Below are positions 8,849-17,802 of a DNA stretch of 64,000 bases, piece after piece. Location of the stretch: the NCBI GenBank assembly GCA_050633785.1, contig JBOEHE010000009.1, positions 1 through 64,000 on the forward strand. The letters are read 5' to 3'. The DNA comes from CALKZN01 sp050633785. Its GTDB lineage: Bacteria > Pseudomonadota > Gammaproteobacteria > Arenicellales > Arenicellaceae. Made by a program: the position numbers and the translations under genes. Positions within the stretch are counted from its first letter, which is position 1, and every line of letters begins with the position of its first letter. The notes beneath the pieces were generated by a model. The model was not told where the DNA came from. It did no database searches and was given only the letters and a program-made list of their open reading frames with translations.

Positions 8849-9655
8849 TTAGCTTTCAATAATCCATTCATGGTCTTTGTCGTTATTAAAATGCCAGGCA
8901 CGAACAGGGCCAGCCATGACGTTCAGATAATAAAGGTCATATCCATGGGGAGCACCAACGGGGTGGTAGCCACGAGGTACCATGACAACATCGTGATTTT
9001 CGACCGCCATGGTCTCATCGATATCACGCGAATCTGTGTAGACTCGCTGAAAAGCGAATCCCTGCTCAGGATTTAAACGGTGATAATAGGTTTCTTCGAG
9101 AAACGATTCTGTGGGAATGTTCTCTTTATCATGTTTGTGTGGAGGGTAGCTGGACCAATGCCCTGATGGTGTTTTCACTTCAACCACCAGCAGGCTGTTT
9201 GCGGGTTGGTCTTCCGGCAGGATGTTATAAATATGGCGTGTGTTGGTGGACTCACCTCTGAGTTGATAGTCAACATCGCCAGCTGCTATATGCCTGGCTG
9301 GAAATTTTCCGCCTCCTGGGGCTGCGCACAAGGCTAATTGCATGTCGCTGTTAGCCGTGATTTCGACACGGTCTTGGTAAGGAACATAAACGGAATGTGC
9401 GGGGATATCATCGAAAACACTGGTGCGTTCACCGATGTTGTTAAACTCTTTTTCATTCGTTTTTACATTAGCCAAACCGGATAATAGAACAATACAGTAT
9501 TCCAGCTCATTAGTCTCAAAGCTGTGGACGTCGCCTTGCTTGAGCGCTATCACTTCGAATGAAACGTATTTCCAGTTGGCGGATTCAGGTGTAACTTTGG
9601 TAATTGATCCACGGTCAGTGGGTTTACCTTTAACTAATAGAGAACTCATGGTCAT
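8849..9655 (-). CDS. iolB: 5-deoxy-glucuronate isomerase, copy 1
   Basis: The 268-residue protein is an IolB-type double cupin that isomerises 5-deoxy-D-glucuronate to 5-dehydro-2-deoxy-D-gluconate. Metal-site motifs are visible: YPPHKHD and LEETYYHRLNP around residues 170-195, and HPVGAPHGYDLYYLNVMAGP near the C-terminus. It follows iolG on the same strand after only 16 bases, so the two form an operon. A second, clearly divergent iolB lies at 21116-21955. ATG 9655 or the in-frame ATG six bases later could be the start. Confidence 0.93.
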   Translation of the reverse strand: MTMSSLLVKGKPTDRGSITKVTPESANWKYVSFEVIALKQGDVHSFETNELEYCIVLLSGLANVKTNEKEFNNIGERTSVFDDIPAHSVYVPYQDRVEITANSDMQLALCAAPGGGKFPARHIAAGDVDYQLRGESTNTRHIYNILPEDQPANSLLVVEVKTPSGHWSSYPPHKHDKENIPTESFLEETYYHRLNPEQGFAFQRVYTDSRDIDETMAVENHDVVMVPRGYHPVGAPHGYDLYYLNVMAGPVRAWHFNNDKDHEWIIES

Positions 9656-9671
9656 TTAATATAATAGTTGG

Positions 9672-10673
9672 TTAACAATTGACAGTGATACTTCTGGAGG
9701 AATCCAGAGATTCCTGTGCAGCTTCTGCTAGGTTCAAAGCCATTAAGCCGTCATGAGGGGTGACTAGAGGTTGTCTATTCTCGGTGACGCTGTCGATAAA
9801 ATCCTGTAACTCATTTTTATAAGCCTGTTCGTAGCGTTCCAGAAAGAAATCCAGCAAAGGTTGTTGTTCTGATCCATTGGCTGTTGAAGTGACTAACTGG
9901 CTATGACGCACATTATCAGCGCACAACATGCCTGCACTGCCAAATGCTTCGATTCTCTGGTCATAGCCATATACTGCGCGACGACTGTTGTTGATATGAC
10001 AGAGCTTGCCGGATTGAGTTTTTAGCGTAATCATTGCGGTATCAATGTCGCCAGCTTCACCAATGGCTTTGTCTACCAGATTGCTGCCGGTAGCGTGGAC
10101 TTCAATGATGGTCTCATTCAATAACCATCTGGCGACATCCAAATCATGGATGGACATATCTTTGAATAAGCCACCAGACGTTTTGATATAGCTGACTGGC
10201 GGAGGTGAAGGGTCCCGACTGGTGATGACCAGCATCTCAAGCTCACCGATTTTTCCGCTGCTTAAATCACTATTTAGTTGTTGGAAAAGAGGGTCGTGGC
10301 GGCGATTGAATCCCATCGAGCAATGGGTGTGTTGTTGTCTTAGCTTTTCGATGCATTGGCTGGCGCGTGCAGGATCATTGTCTATAGGCTTTTCACATAA
10401 TGATGGTTTACCATTCTGGCTGGCTAATTCAATAAAGTCAGCATGTGTATTGGTTGGACTGGCAATAATCAGTAGATCGACAGCGTCATTAGAAAAGACT
10501 TCCTCGATGCTGATAACGGATGCCTTGTATTGTTCGGCTAACTCTGTTGCTGCTGCCATCATTGGATCTGACACGCTATGGAGTGCTAATTGTGGGTTTA
10601 GATCGATATTCTGCGCATGAATTTTTCCTATCCTGCCAGCTCCGATGAGTCCTACATTAAAAACTTTGTTCAT
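9672..10673 (-). CDS. iolG: Inositol 2-dehydrogenase
   Basis: The 333-residue Gfo/Idh/MocA oxidoreductase oxidises myo-inositol to scyllo-inosose with NAD+. The Rossmann motif GLIGAGRIGKIHA lies at residues 8-20, the catalytic Lys lies in LCEKPI near residue 97, and the SIHDLDVARW substrate motif lies near residue 175. The length is normal for IolG. It is the first gene of the leftward iolG-iolB operon and diverges from the ABC importer, a typical head-to-head arrangement of inositol uptake and first oxidation. Confidence 0.9.
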   Translation of the reverse strand: MNKVFNVGLIGAGRIGKIHAQNIDLNPQLALHSVSDPMMAAATELAEQYKASVISIEEVFSNDAVDLLIIASPTNTHADFIELASQNGKPSLCEKPIDNDPARASQCIEKLRQQHTHCSMGFNRRHDPLFQQLNSDLSSGKIGELEMLVITSRDPSPPPVSYIKTSGGLFKDMSIHDLDVARWLLNETIIEVHATGSNLVDKAIGEAGDIDTAMITLKTQSGKLCHINNSRRAVYGYDQRIEAFGSAGMLCADNVRHSQLVTSTANGSEQQPLLDFFLERYEQAYKNELQDFIDSVTENRQPLVTPHDGLMALNLAEAAQESLDSSRSITVNC

Positions 10674-11135
10674 TCAATTCTGCCTGTTATATGTGTTTGC
10701 CTTTAAGCAGCCTGGACGCATCTGAATTGTAAAGTATATAGAATTCGTCTAGCTGTAATCGGTATTTGAACTATAGTGTAAAGAGATAATGCAGTTTAGC
10801 GTAATGTGTGAATGTCTATATGATTCAAATAAATCAAAATCACATCATATCATTGTCAGGTGCACCCACTGTTGAATAGGATGGGTTTACTTGCGAAGGG
10901 TTGTTTTATCAGTGGGTTCAAATAAAATTTTTGATTGATTTTAATCCTCTAGTTCAAACATCATTTTTCAATCATGGTGCGGATATCATCGGGTCTTAAG
11001 CGATATTTTAATGATATGGTCCATGGAAGCAACTTTACGCAAGTTTAGAGATGAAACCTCGATAATAAAAATATGGGGTAAGTTGATAATTTTGTATTTA
11101 AAAATCTAGATTAAATAAATTCTTAGGAGGATTTA
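10674..11135. promoter_or_regulatory. Divergent promoter region between iolG and the ABC importer
   Basis: This 462-base, AT-rich, gene-free region separates the two divergent transcription units and should contain both promoters and the operator for inositol control. I found no perfect long palindrome. A strong AGGAGG Shine-Dalgarno (11127-11132) precedes the binding-protein gene. Confidence 0.55.
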
Positions 11136-12089
11136 ATGAAAATATCTAAGTTGTTTACATCAGCGGTACTTGCGCTGACTCTTGCAACACCTTTCGCACT
11201 CACTTCAACGGTTCAAGCTGCAGATGAAAAATATATTTTAGTCAGTCATGCCCCTGATTCCGATAGTTGGTGGAACACCATAAAAAATGGCATCAAACTA
11301 GCTGGAGAGCAACTGGATGTTACAGTGGAGTATCGTAACCCGCCAACAGGTGACTTGGCTGATATGGCTCGCATTATTGAGCAAGCAGCAGCTTCTAAGC
11401 CTAATGGAATCATCACGACTCTAGCTGATTTTGATGTGCTTAGCGGCCCAATTAAAGCAGCTGTGGATCAAGGTATTAACGTTATTATTATGAACTCAGG
11501 AACTCCAGAGCAAACACGTGAAGTTGGTGCGTTGATGTTTGTTGGTCAGCCTGAGTATGATGCTGGGTTAGCTGCAGGGCTTCGTGCAAAGGCTGATGGT
11601 GTTAAATCGTTCGTTTGCGTTAATCATGTGATTTCGAATACCGTTGTGGCAGAGCGCTGTCGCGGTTTTGCGAAAGGACTGGGTGTAGAGCTAGGAAGTT
11701 CTATGCTAGACAGTGGGCAAGATCCGGGCGAGGTTAAAAATCGTGTGTTAGCATATTTGGCAGCAAATCCAAAAACGGATGCGATATTAACATTGGGTCC
11801 TGTTTCAGCAAACCCAACTATTGCAGCATTAAAGGAAAATGGAATGGCAGGTGATATTTACTTTGGCACATTTGATTTGGGTGATGAAATTGTTAAAGCG
11901 ATCAAGGATGGCATCATTCAATGGGGAATCGATCAACAGCCTTTCCTTCAAGCATATTTGCCAGTAGTTGTATTGGCTAACTATGATCGATATGGCGTCT
12001 TGCCTGGAAATAATATCAACTCTGGTCCTGGTTTTGTTACCAAGGATGCATTGGGTTTGGTTGAAAAATTTGCAGGTGAATATCGATAA
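11136..12089 (+). CDS. Periplasmic sugar/inositol-binding protein of an ABC importer
   Basis: The 317-residue protein has a signal peptide (about 1-28, cleaved after VQA) and a Peripla_BP_4 fold. Typical features are SHAPDSDSWWNTIKNG at the start of the mature protein, AKGLGVELG and a closing QPFLQAYLPV segment, as in ribose/inositol-type binding proteins. It is the first gene of a binding protein/permease/ATPase operon flanked by iol genes, so myo-inositol is the likely ligand. AGGAGG precedes the ATG. The intrinsic terminator just after the gene suggests the binding protein is made in excess of the membrane parts. Confidence 0.88.
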   Translation: MKISKLFTSAVLALTLATPFALTSTVQAADEKYILVSHAPDSDSWWNTIKNGIKLAGEQLDVTVEYRNPPTGDLADMARIIEQAAASKPNGIITTLADFDVLSGPIKAAVDQGINVIIMNSGTPEQTREVGALMFVGQPEYDAGLAAGLRAKADGVKSFVCVNHVISNTVVAERCRGFAKGLGVELGSSMLDSGQDPGEVKNRVLAYLAANPKTDAILTLGPVSANPTIAALKENGMAGDIYFGTFDLGDEIVKAIKDGIIQWGIDQQPFLQAYLPVVVLANYDRYGVLPGNNINSGPGFVTKDALGLVEKFAGEYR

Positions 12090-12110
12090 TATGTCAGTCT
12101 CTTAATTAGA

Positions 12111-12144
12111 AGACGACCGCAAGCTATTGCGGTTGTCTTTTTTT
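12111..12144 (+). terminator. Intra-operon terminator/attenuating hairpin
   Basis: AGACGACCGCAA (12111-12122) pairs with TTGCGGTTGTCT (12127-12138) through twelve pairs with one G-U, closed by GCTA and followed by six or more T. It lies between the binding-protein and permease genes, a position suited to partial termination. Confidence 0.85.
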
Positions 12145-12179
12145 ATTTTTTATATTTGTTCAGTAATAAAGAGTTAAAA

Positions 12180-13298
12180 ATGAATCATCCAGTACAAACA
12201 ACAGAAGATGAGCGCATAAAGCAAACATCTAAATTTCGCCAGGCTTTGATCAGGCCCGAGCTGGGCAGTATCTGTGGCACAATATTAGTCTTTGTGTTTT
12301 TCTTTCTCACGGCACTTGACTCAGGTATGTTTTCACCTTCAGGTGTTATGAATTGGTCAATTGTATCCGCGCAGTTTATCATTATTTCGGTAGGTGCATG
12401 CTTGCTGATGATTTCTGGAGAGTTTGACCTTTCTGTTGGCTCAATGATTGGCTTTGCTGGTATGAGTATCGCCTTACTTTCTGTTAGTTTTGGCTGGCCT
12501 GTTTGGTTGTCAATTATCACCACTTTCATACTCTGTATGGCCATTGGTGGGATGAGTGGCTGGTTGGTGATTAAAACGGGACTGCCCAGCTTTATTGTAA
12601 CCCTGGCATTTCTCTTTATTTTGCGTGGATTAACTATTTTTGCGGCTATTACTACGACAAATAAAACCATTATTGGTGGTGTTAAAGATGTGGCGGAAGG
12701 AGACTGGTTAGCACCTATTTTCGGCGGTAAAGTATTCACTGGTTTTTTCCAATGGATGGGGGACAATGGCTGGATTGAAACATTTACTCGAGGTGTTAAA
12801 AAAGGTCAACCTGTAGTAGAGGGGATACCTATGTTGATGGTCTGGGCTTTAATCCTTGTGATATTTGGTCACTTTTTACTGACAAAAACCAAATTTGGAA
12901 ACTGGATTTTTGCCGCAGGTGGTGATGCTCAAGCTGGACGCTATGTGGGAGTGCCAGTCAATCGAGTAAAAATTGCTATGTTTATGTTTACCGCTTTTTG
13001 TGCTTGTGTTTTTGCCACTGCCCAAGTCATGGAGTTTGGTTCAGCGGGCGCAGATCGTGGTTTGTTAAAAGAATTTGAAGCGATTATTTCAGTTGTTATC
13101 GGCGGCGCTTTGCTTACCGGTGGATATGGTTCTGTCATAGGCGCAGCCCTTGGTGCTGTTATCTTTGGAGTGGTTCAACAAGGCTTGTTTTTTGCTGGAG
13201 TAGAAAGCTCATTATTTCGAGTATTTCTTGGGGTGATATTGCTTCTGGCTGTTATTCTGAATACCTATATCCGCCGAACAATTACGGGGGAGAAATAA
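12180..13298 (+). CDS. ABC importer permease (BPD_transp_2 family)
   Basis: The 372-residue protein has a cytoplasmic N-terminus and about ten hydrophobic membrane segments. The GEFDLSVGSMIGFAG segment near residue 80 is characteristic of RbsC/FrcC-type permeases of sugar and inositol importers, as is the GGALLTGGYGSVIGAALGA motif near 310, the likely ATPase contact. ATG 12180 was chosen over a TTG at 12156, which would overlap the T-rich tail of the terminator. The ATPase gene starts two bases after the stop, indicating tight coupling. Confidence 0.9.
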   Translation: MNHPVQTTEDERIKQTSKFRQALIRPELGSICGTILVFVFFFLTALDSGMFSPSGVMNWSIVSAQFIIISVGACLLMISGEFDLSVGSMIGFAGMSIALLSVSFGWPVWLSIITTFILCMAIGGMSGWLVIKTGLPSFIVTLAFLFILRGLTIFAAITTTNKTIIGGVKDVAEGDWLAPIFGGKVFTGFFQWMGDNGWIETFTRGVKKGQPVVEGIPMLMVWALILVIFGHFLLTKTKFGNWIFAAGGDAQAGRYVGVPVNRVKIAMFMFTAFCACVFATAQVMEFGSAGADRGLLKEFEAIISVVIGGALLTGGYGSVIGAALGAVIFGVVQQGLFFAGVESSLFRVFLGVILLLAVILNTYIRRTITGEK

Positions 13299-13299
13299 C

Positions 13300-14064
13300 A
13301 TGGTTACGCCTATTGTTGAAATGAATAACATTCAAAAGCATTTTGGATCAGTTATTGCGTTATCTGATGTATCTCTCACAGTATTGCCTGGTGAGTGTCA
13401 TTGCTTGCTGGGTGATAATGGGGCCGGTAAGTCGACCTTTATTAAAACGATGTCAGGAGTGCATCAACCGACATCTGGAGAAATCCTTTTTGAAGGTGAG
13501 CCGATGGCATTTTCTCGTCCGCGTCAAGCTATCAATGCTGGAATTGCAACGGTATACCAGGATTTAGCAATGATTCCGCTTATGTCGGTTACACGTAACT
13601 TTTTTATGGGCAACGAACCTACGCGCAGAATTGCTGGCATTAGTTTCTTTGACCACAAAAAAGCGGCAGAAATCACTGTAGAAGAAATGAAGAAAATGGG
13701 TATTAACCTTCGCTCTCCAGATCAGGCTGTTGGAACATTGTCGGGTGGTGAGCGTCAAACAGTTGCTATTGCTCGAGCGGTGTACTTTGGTGCAAAGATA
13801 TTAATCCTGGATGAGCCAACTTCGGCACTGGGTGTGCGTCAAACAGCTAATGTCCTGGCAACAGTTGAAAGAGTTCGTCAACAAGGTATTGGTGTGGTAT
13901 TCATTACGCATAATGTGCATCATGCTATGGCAGTAGGAGACCGTTTTACTGTTTTAAATCGTGGGCAAACATTGGGTACTGCTATTCGCGGTGAAATTAA
14001 AGCCGAAGAATTGCAAAACTTAATGGCTGGAGGTCAGGAGCTTGCAAAACTCGAGATTCGCTAA
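13300..14064 (+). CDS. ABC importer ATP-binding protein (single ATPase domain)
   Basis: The 254-residue protein has one complete ATPase cassette: Walker A GDNGAGKST near residue 38, signature LSGGERQTVAIARA near 146, Walker B ILILDEPT near 168 and the switch His in VFITHN. Most CUT2-family sugar importers use a double-length ATPase of about 500 residues. This single domain matches the FrcA-like branch and would act as a homodimer. It is translationally linked to the permease gene. Confidence 0.9.
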   Translation: MVTPIVEMNNIQKHFGSVIALSDVSLTVLPGECHCLLGDNGAGKSTFIKTMSGVHQPTSGEILFEGEPMAFSRPRQAINAGIATVYQDLAMIPLMSVTRNFFMGNEPTRRIAGISFFDHKKAAEITVEEMKKMGINLRSPDQAVGTLSGGERQTVAIARAVYFGAKILILDEPTSALGVRQTANVLATVERVRQQGIGVVFITHNVHHAMAVGDRFTVLNRGQTLGTAIRGEIKAEELQNLMAGGQELAKLEIR

Positions 14065-14103
14065 CGCAACTCGATAGTTTGTTTAAGTGTTCTAGGGGAG
14101 GTG

Positions 14104-14136
14104 AAGGCGAGGTATTTTATACGTCGCCTTTTCTTT
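14104..14136 (+). terminator. Terminator of the ABC importer operon
   Basis: AAGGCGA (14104-14110) pairs exactly with TCGCCTT (14124-14130), followed by a T-rich tract. Confidence 0.75.
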
Positions 14137-14935
14137 TGCTTTTATCTTTTAATCACCCAGTTCTTTAATAAAACACCAGGCTCGCTTTTTCTGTTTGAAG
14201 TTGTTGCTCAAATTGCTAATAGAGTGATTTTAAAAGATCTTGATTTTATATTGGGATGGTGGTCGGCAAAATGATCGTAGCTTGATATCCCTACTGGTTT
14301 TCACCGTTTTACAGGCCGTTATCAATTTATAAAACTTTGTTTTAACAGACTTTGCTTGTTTGAAAGTAAGCGTGATCTCAAGTGAATTTTCGGCCGAATT
14401 CAATTAAATCAAAAAATCATCATGTTCTTGAGTTGTGTTCTATATATCCTATTTCATTTTCTTTGATGAATATTGAGTTTTGAATTTAATATCAATTAGT
14501 TAGAGAGAGTTAATAGAACATCAAAAAGACATCAAATGGTATCGAACTAGATAAGGCTGAGCAATAATAATAGTACAGCAAGCACTTTCAAATTGGGTTT
14601 GTTGAAAAGTGTCATTGTTGAGGTTTGGCTGAGTCAAATAACAAATATATCAATGCAACAGGGGTTGCCACAACAGCTGCTGAATCGATAATAGTTTGAG
14701 TCCCGTCTTGTTTTTAATAATTGAGATTTTGCACGTTTTAGTATCAGCGCTAATAAAAACGGTGTTGGAATGAGTTGTAGTAGGAGCGTTGTTTGTTAAT
14801 TCTAGGGCTTTTGGCAAATAGCGACTCATTTTACTAGGCAGGAGAACACTGCACATCTGTAGTGTTCTCTATGCTTAGTTTTTTCAGGTAGTTTTATCAT
14901 TGATTGAGTTTATAAATAATTAGGAAAAGAAGTAT
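14137..14935. other. Long non-coding region before iolC
   Basis: About 800 bases of AT-rich DNA separate the ABC operon from iolC. The only sizeable frame (minus strand, 68 codons) has low-complexity composition, no ribosome-binding site and no recognisable family, so I do not call it. Visible structures are a CACTTTCAA/TTGAAAAGTG imperfect hairpin near 14582-14610 and a very stable hairpin at 14842-14869. It presumably holds the promoter and a long leader of the iolC operon. A small RNA gene is possible. Confidence 0.45.
14842..14869 (+). promoter_or_regulatory. Very stable hairpin in the iolC leader
   Basis: GAGAACACTGCA (14842-14853) pairs with TGTAGTGTTCTC (14858-14869) through twelve pairs including one G-U, with loop CATC. 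A six-T run follows only after a gap, at 14879-14884, so it may be a weak attenuator or the end of a small RNA. It ends 66 bases before iolC. Confidence 0.55.
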
Positions 14936-16846
14936 ATGTCAGGTCAGAAAACATTGGATATTATTTGCCTCGGTCGGGTAGGTGTTGATTTGTATGCCGA
15001 GCAAATAGGAAGCCGATTGGAAAATGCCAGCAGTTTTGCTAAATACCTGGGAGGGTCGTCAGGCAATATAGCTGTTGGAACCGCAAGAATGAACATGAAG
15101 TCCTCTATGCTGAGTCGTGTTGGTGATGAGCATATGGGCCGTTATCTGCGCGAAACATTAATCGAAGAAGGGGTTGATGTCTCTCATTTGAAGACCGATA
15201 AAGACCGCTTAACGGCCATGGTAGTGCTGGGAATCAAGGATAAGGATACATTTCCCCTGATTTTCTATCGTGAAAACTGTGCTGACATGGCCCTGTCGAA
15301 AGACGATTTTGATGAAGCCTTTATTGCATCATCAAAGTCTTTGTTGATCACCGGAACTCATTTGTCAACTCCAGGGGTGTTAAGTGCGGCAACTACTGCA
15401 CTCGAATATGCCAGAAACAATGGTACATTGACTTGCTTGGACATCGATTATCGTCCTGTTTTATGGGGTTTAACAGGTCGCGGTGAAGGTGAAGAGCGTT
15501 TTGTTGCAAACCATGCAGTGACAGAGCATTTGCAGGCAGTATTACCTAGCTTTGATTTGATAGTCGGAACTGAAGAGGAAATACACATTGCCGGTGGTTC
15601 CACCGACACGATTGTTGCCCTGCAAAATATTCGTCGGGTATCTGATGCTACTCTGGTTGTTAAGCGTGGTCCATTAGGAGCCTGTGTGATCAATGGTGAC
15701 ATTCCTGCGAGTCTTGATGATGCTGTCAATGAGCGCGGTGTCCGCGTAGAAGTGCTCAATGTGTTGGGGGCTGGCGATGCTTTTATGAGTGGTTTTCTAA
15801 AGGGTTGGATCAATGATGAACCGTATGAAAACTGCTTGAAATACGCCAATGCTTGTGGGGCTTTAGTCGTATCACGCCATGGTTGTTCTCCAGCTATGCC
15901 GACTTGGGAAGAGTTGGCGAACTATATCGAACGCAGTGACGAGGTGCCACGACCAGATAAAGACCCACATTTGAATTACCTGCACCGTGTTACTACGGCT
16001 CGGCCACAATGGGATTCTTTATGCATTCTGGCTTTTGACCATCGCAAACAATTTTTTGATATGGCCATTGAATGTGGCGCAAGCCCGGCACGCATACCCG
16101 AATTGAAGGGCTTGTTGCTCAAATCCATGTTGCTGGTTGCTGATGAACTAAAGTTGCCACAAAACAGTCGTGGTATTCTGGCTGATGATGTATATGGTCA
16201 AGACGTGCTCAATGAGATAAGCGGCCAGAGAGCTTGGATTGGTCGACCCGTAGAAAAACCATCGTCCAGACCATTGGAGTTTGACTATAATTCAGATGAT
16301 ATTGGTTCTCACCTTAAATCCTGGCCACGTGAACATATCGTTAAATGTTTGGTTTTTTATCATCCTGATGATGATGCCATTTTGCGTTACCAACAGGAAA
16401 GAAAAGTCGAATCATTGTATAAAGCCTGTTGTGTCAGCGGTCACCAATTGTTGTTGGAGATCATTCCGCCTCAAGATCAAGCGCAGGATGAAATGACAGT
16501 TTATCGAGCTATCAAGCGGTTTTATAACCTGAATGTCTTTCCTGATTGGTGGAAAATTTCACCACAAACTGAGACTGGATGGGAAAAAATTAGCCAGATT
16601 GTCGCAGAACGCTCGCCACATTGTCAGGGTATTGTTTTGTTGGGTCTAGACCAACCAATGCAGCAGTTGCGAGACGGTTTCAAAGTAGCCCGAAAATATC
16701 CACTTGTTAAAGGTTTTGCTGTGGGCCGTACTATATTTGGGCAGCCCAGTCGACAGTGGTTGTCTGGTGAAATAGATAACCAGGGTGTGGTAGACCGGGT
16801 GTCGGATAACTATAAAAAAATGATTACTTATTGGCAGGAATCCTGA
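14936..16846 (+). CDS. iolC: Bifunctional IolC: 5-dehydro-2-deoxygluconokinase fused to DUF2090 aldolase-like domain
   Basis: The 636-residue fusion has a PfkB-family kinase in its N-terminal half (about 5-328; GGSSGNIAVG near 38 and the catalytic GAGD with Asp281) that phosphorylates 5-dehydro-2-deoxy-D-gluconate. The C-terminal half (about 338-634) is DUF2090, a TIM-barrel domain related to class I aldolases, with ILAFDHRKQFF, GILADDVYG, GIVLLGLDQP and FAVGRTIF segments. The fused domain is thought to cleave the phosphorylated product to dihydroxyacetone phosphate and malonate semialdehyde. A separate IolC plus class II IolJ also occurs at 26371-28229. This gene heads an operon with iolE, an iolG-like gene and a PhyH gene. 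Confidence 0.92.
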   Translation: MSGQKTLDIICLGRVGVDLYAEQIGSRLENASSFAKYLGGSSGNIAVGTARMNMKSSMLSRVGDEHMGRYLRETLIEEGVDVSHLKTDKDRLTAMVVLGIKDKDTFPLIFYRENCADMALSKDDFDEAFIASSKSLLITGTHLSTPGVLSAATTALEYARNNGTLTCLDIDYRPVLWGLTGRGEGEERFVANHAVTEHLQAVLPSFDLIVGTEEEIHIAGGSTDTIVALQNIRRVSDATLVVKRGPLGACVINGDIPASLDDAVNERGVRVEVLNVLGAGDAFMSGFLKGWINDEPYENCLKYANACGALVVSRHGCSPAMPTWEELANYIERSDEVPRPDKDPHLNYLHRVTTARPQWDSLCILAFDHRKQFFDMAIECGASPARIPELKGLLLKSMLLVADELKLPQNSRGILADDVYGQDVLNEISGQRAWIGRPVEKPSSRPLEFDYNSDDIGSHLKSWPREHIVKCLVFYHPDDDAILRYQQERKVESLYKACCVSGHQLLLEIIPPQDQAQDEMTVYRAIKRFYNLNVFPDWWKISPQTETGWEKISQIVAERSPHCQGIVLLGLDQPMQQLRDGFKVARKYPLVKGFAVGRTIFGQPSRQWLSGEIDNQGVVDRVSDNYKKMITYWQES

Positions 16847-16889
16847 TGCTAAGAGTGTTCTCAGATATTTGAAACGATTGATAAATAAT

Positions 16890-17789
16890 ATGAATAAAAT
16901 AAAAATTGGTGTCAATCCGTTGACGTGGAGCAATGATGATTTGCCTGCCCTGGGTGGTGAAACACCTTTGCAACAGTGTCTGGCAGAGGGTAAGCAAGCT
17001 GGTTTTGCCGGATTTGAACTTGGCCAGAAATTTCCTCGCGATCCTGAGGTGCTATCACCTGTTTTGCAGGAACAACAATTGGAACTGGTGTCAGGCTGGT
17101 TTTCAGGAATGATTTTAGATCATTCAGTTGAACAGGAAATTGAGCGTTTACAGGCACATCTGCACTTGTTGAGGAGCCTTGGTTGTGAATCCGTGGTTTA
17201 TTGTGACATCACTGGCTCTATCCAAGGTCAACAGGATACACCGTTGTCACAGCGGCCTCGATTGCATGCGGCTCAATGGCAAACATTTACCGACAAGTTG
17301 TCTCAAGTGGCTGATTATGTCAGCTCGCAGGGCATGAAATTGGCCTACCACCACCATATGGGGACTATTGTCGAAAGTAGTGCAGATGTAGATAAACTGA
17401 TGGAGCTGACTTCGGACAGTGTTCATCTGTTATTGGACACTGGACATATGCAATATGCCGGTGGTGATCCAGTGGCTATGATCCGAAAATATGGACATAG
17501 GATTTGTCACGTGCATTGCAAGGATATTAGAGCAGATATTGCTCAACATACATTGAATCGTGATAGAAGCTTTATACAAGGGGTTCTGGATGGGGTATTT
17601 ACTATTCCTGGGGATGGGTATATCGATTTTCTGCCGATTTTTAAAGAGTTGAAAACACAGGGCTATGCCGGTTGGTTAGTGGTTGAGGCAGAACAGGACC
17701 CTGTTGTTGCTCCATCACTGGAGACAGCAAAGCGTGCTTTTAAGAATATGTCAAATTACGCGACCGAGTCTGGTTTGCTGCACAGTTAA
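16890..17789 (+). CDS. iolE: Myo-inosose-2 dehydratase
   Basis: The 299-residue TIM-barrel enzyme removes water from scyllo-inosose to give 3D-(3,5/4)-trihydroxycyclohexane-1,2-dione. It carries the IolE hallmarks NPLTWSNDDLPALGGE near the N-terminus, LAYHHHMGT near 153, LLLDTGHMQYAGGD near 178, HVHCKDIR near 205 and VVEAEQDP near 265; these His, Asp and Glu residues build the metal site. ATG 16890 was preferred over a TTG at 16869. It lies 43 bases after iolC and 13 bases before the next gene, in one operon. Confidence 0.93.
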   Translation: MNKIKIGVNPLTWSNDDLPALGGETPLQQCLAEGKQAGFAGFELGQKFPRDPEVLSPVLQEQQLELVSGWFSGMILDHSVEQEIERLQAHLHLLRSLGCESVVYCDITGSIQGQQDTPLSQRPRLHAAQWQTFTDKLSQVADYVSSQGMKLAYHHHMGTIVESSADVDKLMELTSDSVHLLLDTGHMQYAGGDPVAMIRKYGHRICHVHCKDIRADIAQHTLNRDRSFIQGVLDGVFTIPGDGYIDFLPIFKELKTQGYAGWLVVEAEQDPVVAPSLETAKRAFKNMSNYATESGLLHS

Positions 17790-17802
17790 GGTTGGAGAAA
17801 TT

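Noticed and set aside
14650..14856. Minus-strand frame of 68 codons in the gap before iolC
   Set aside because: Low-complexity composition, no ribosome-binding site, no recognisable domain, and its end runs into the strong hairpin at 14842.
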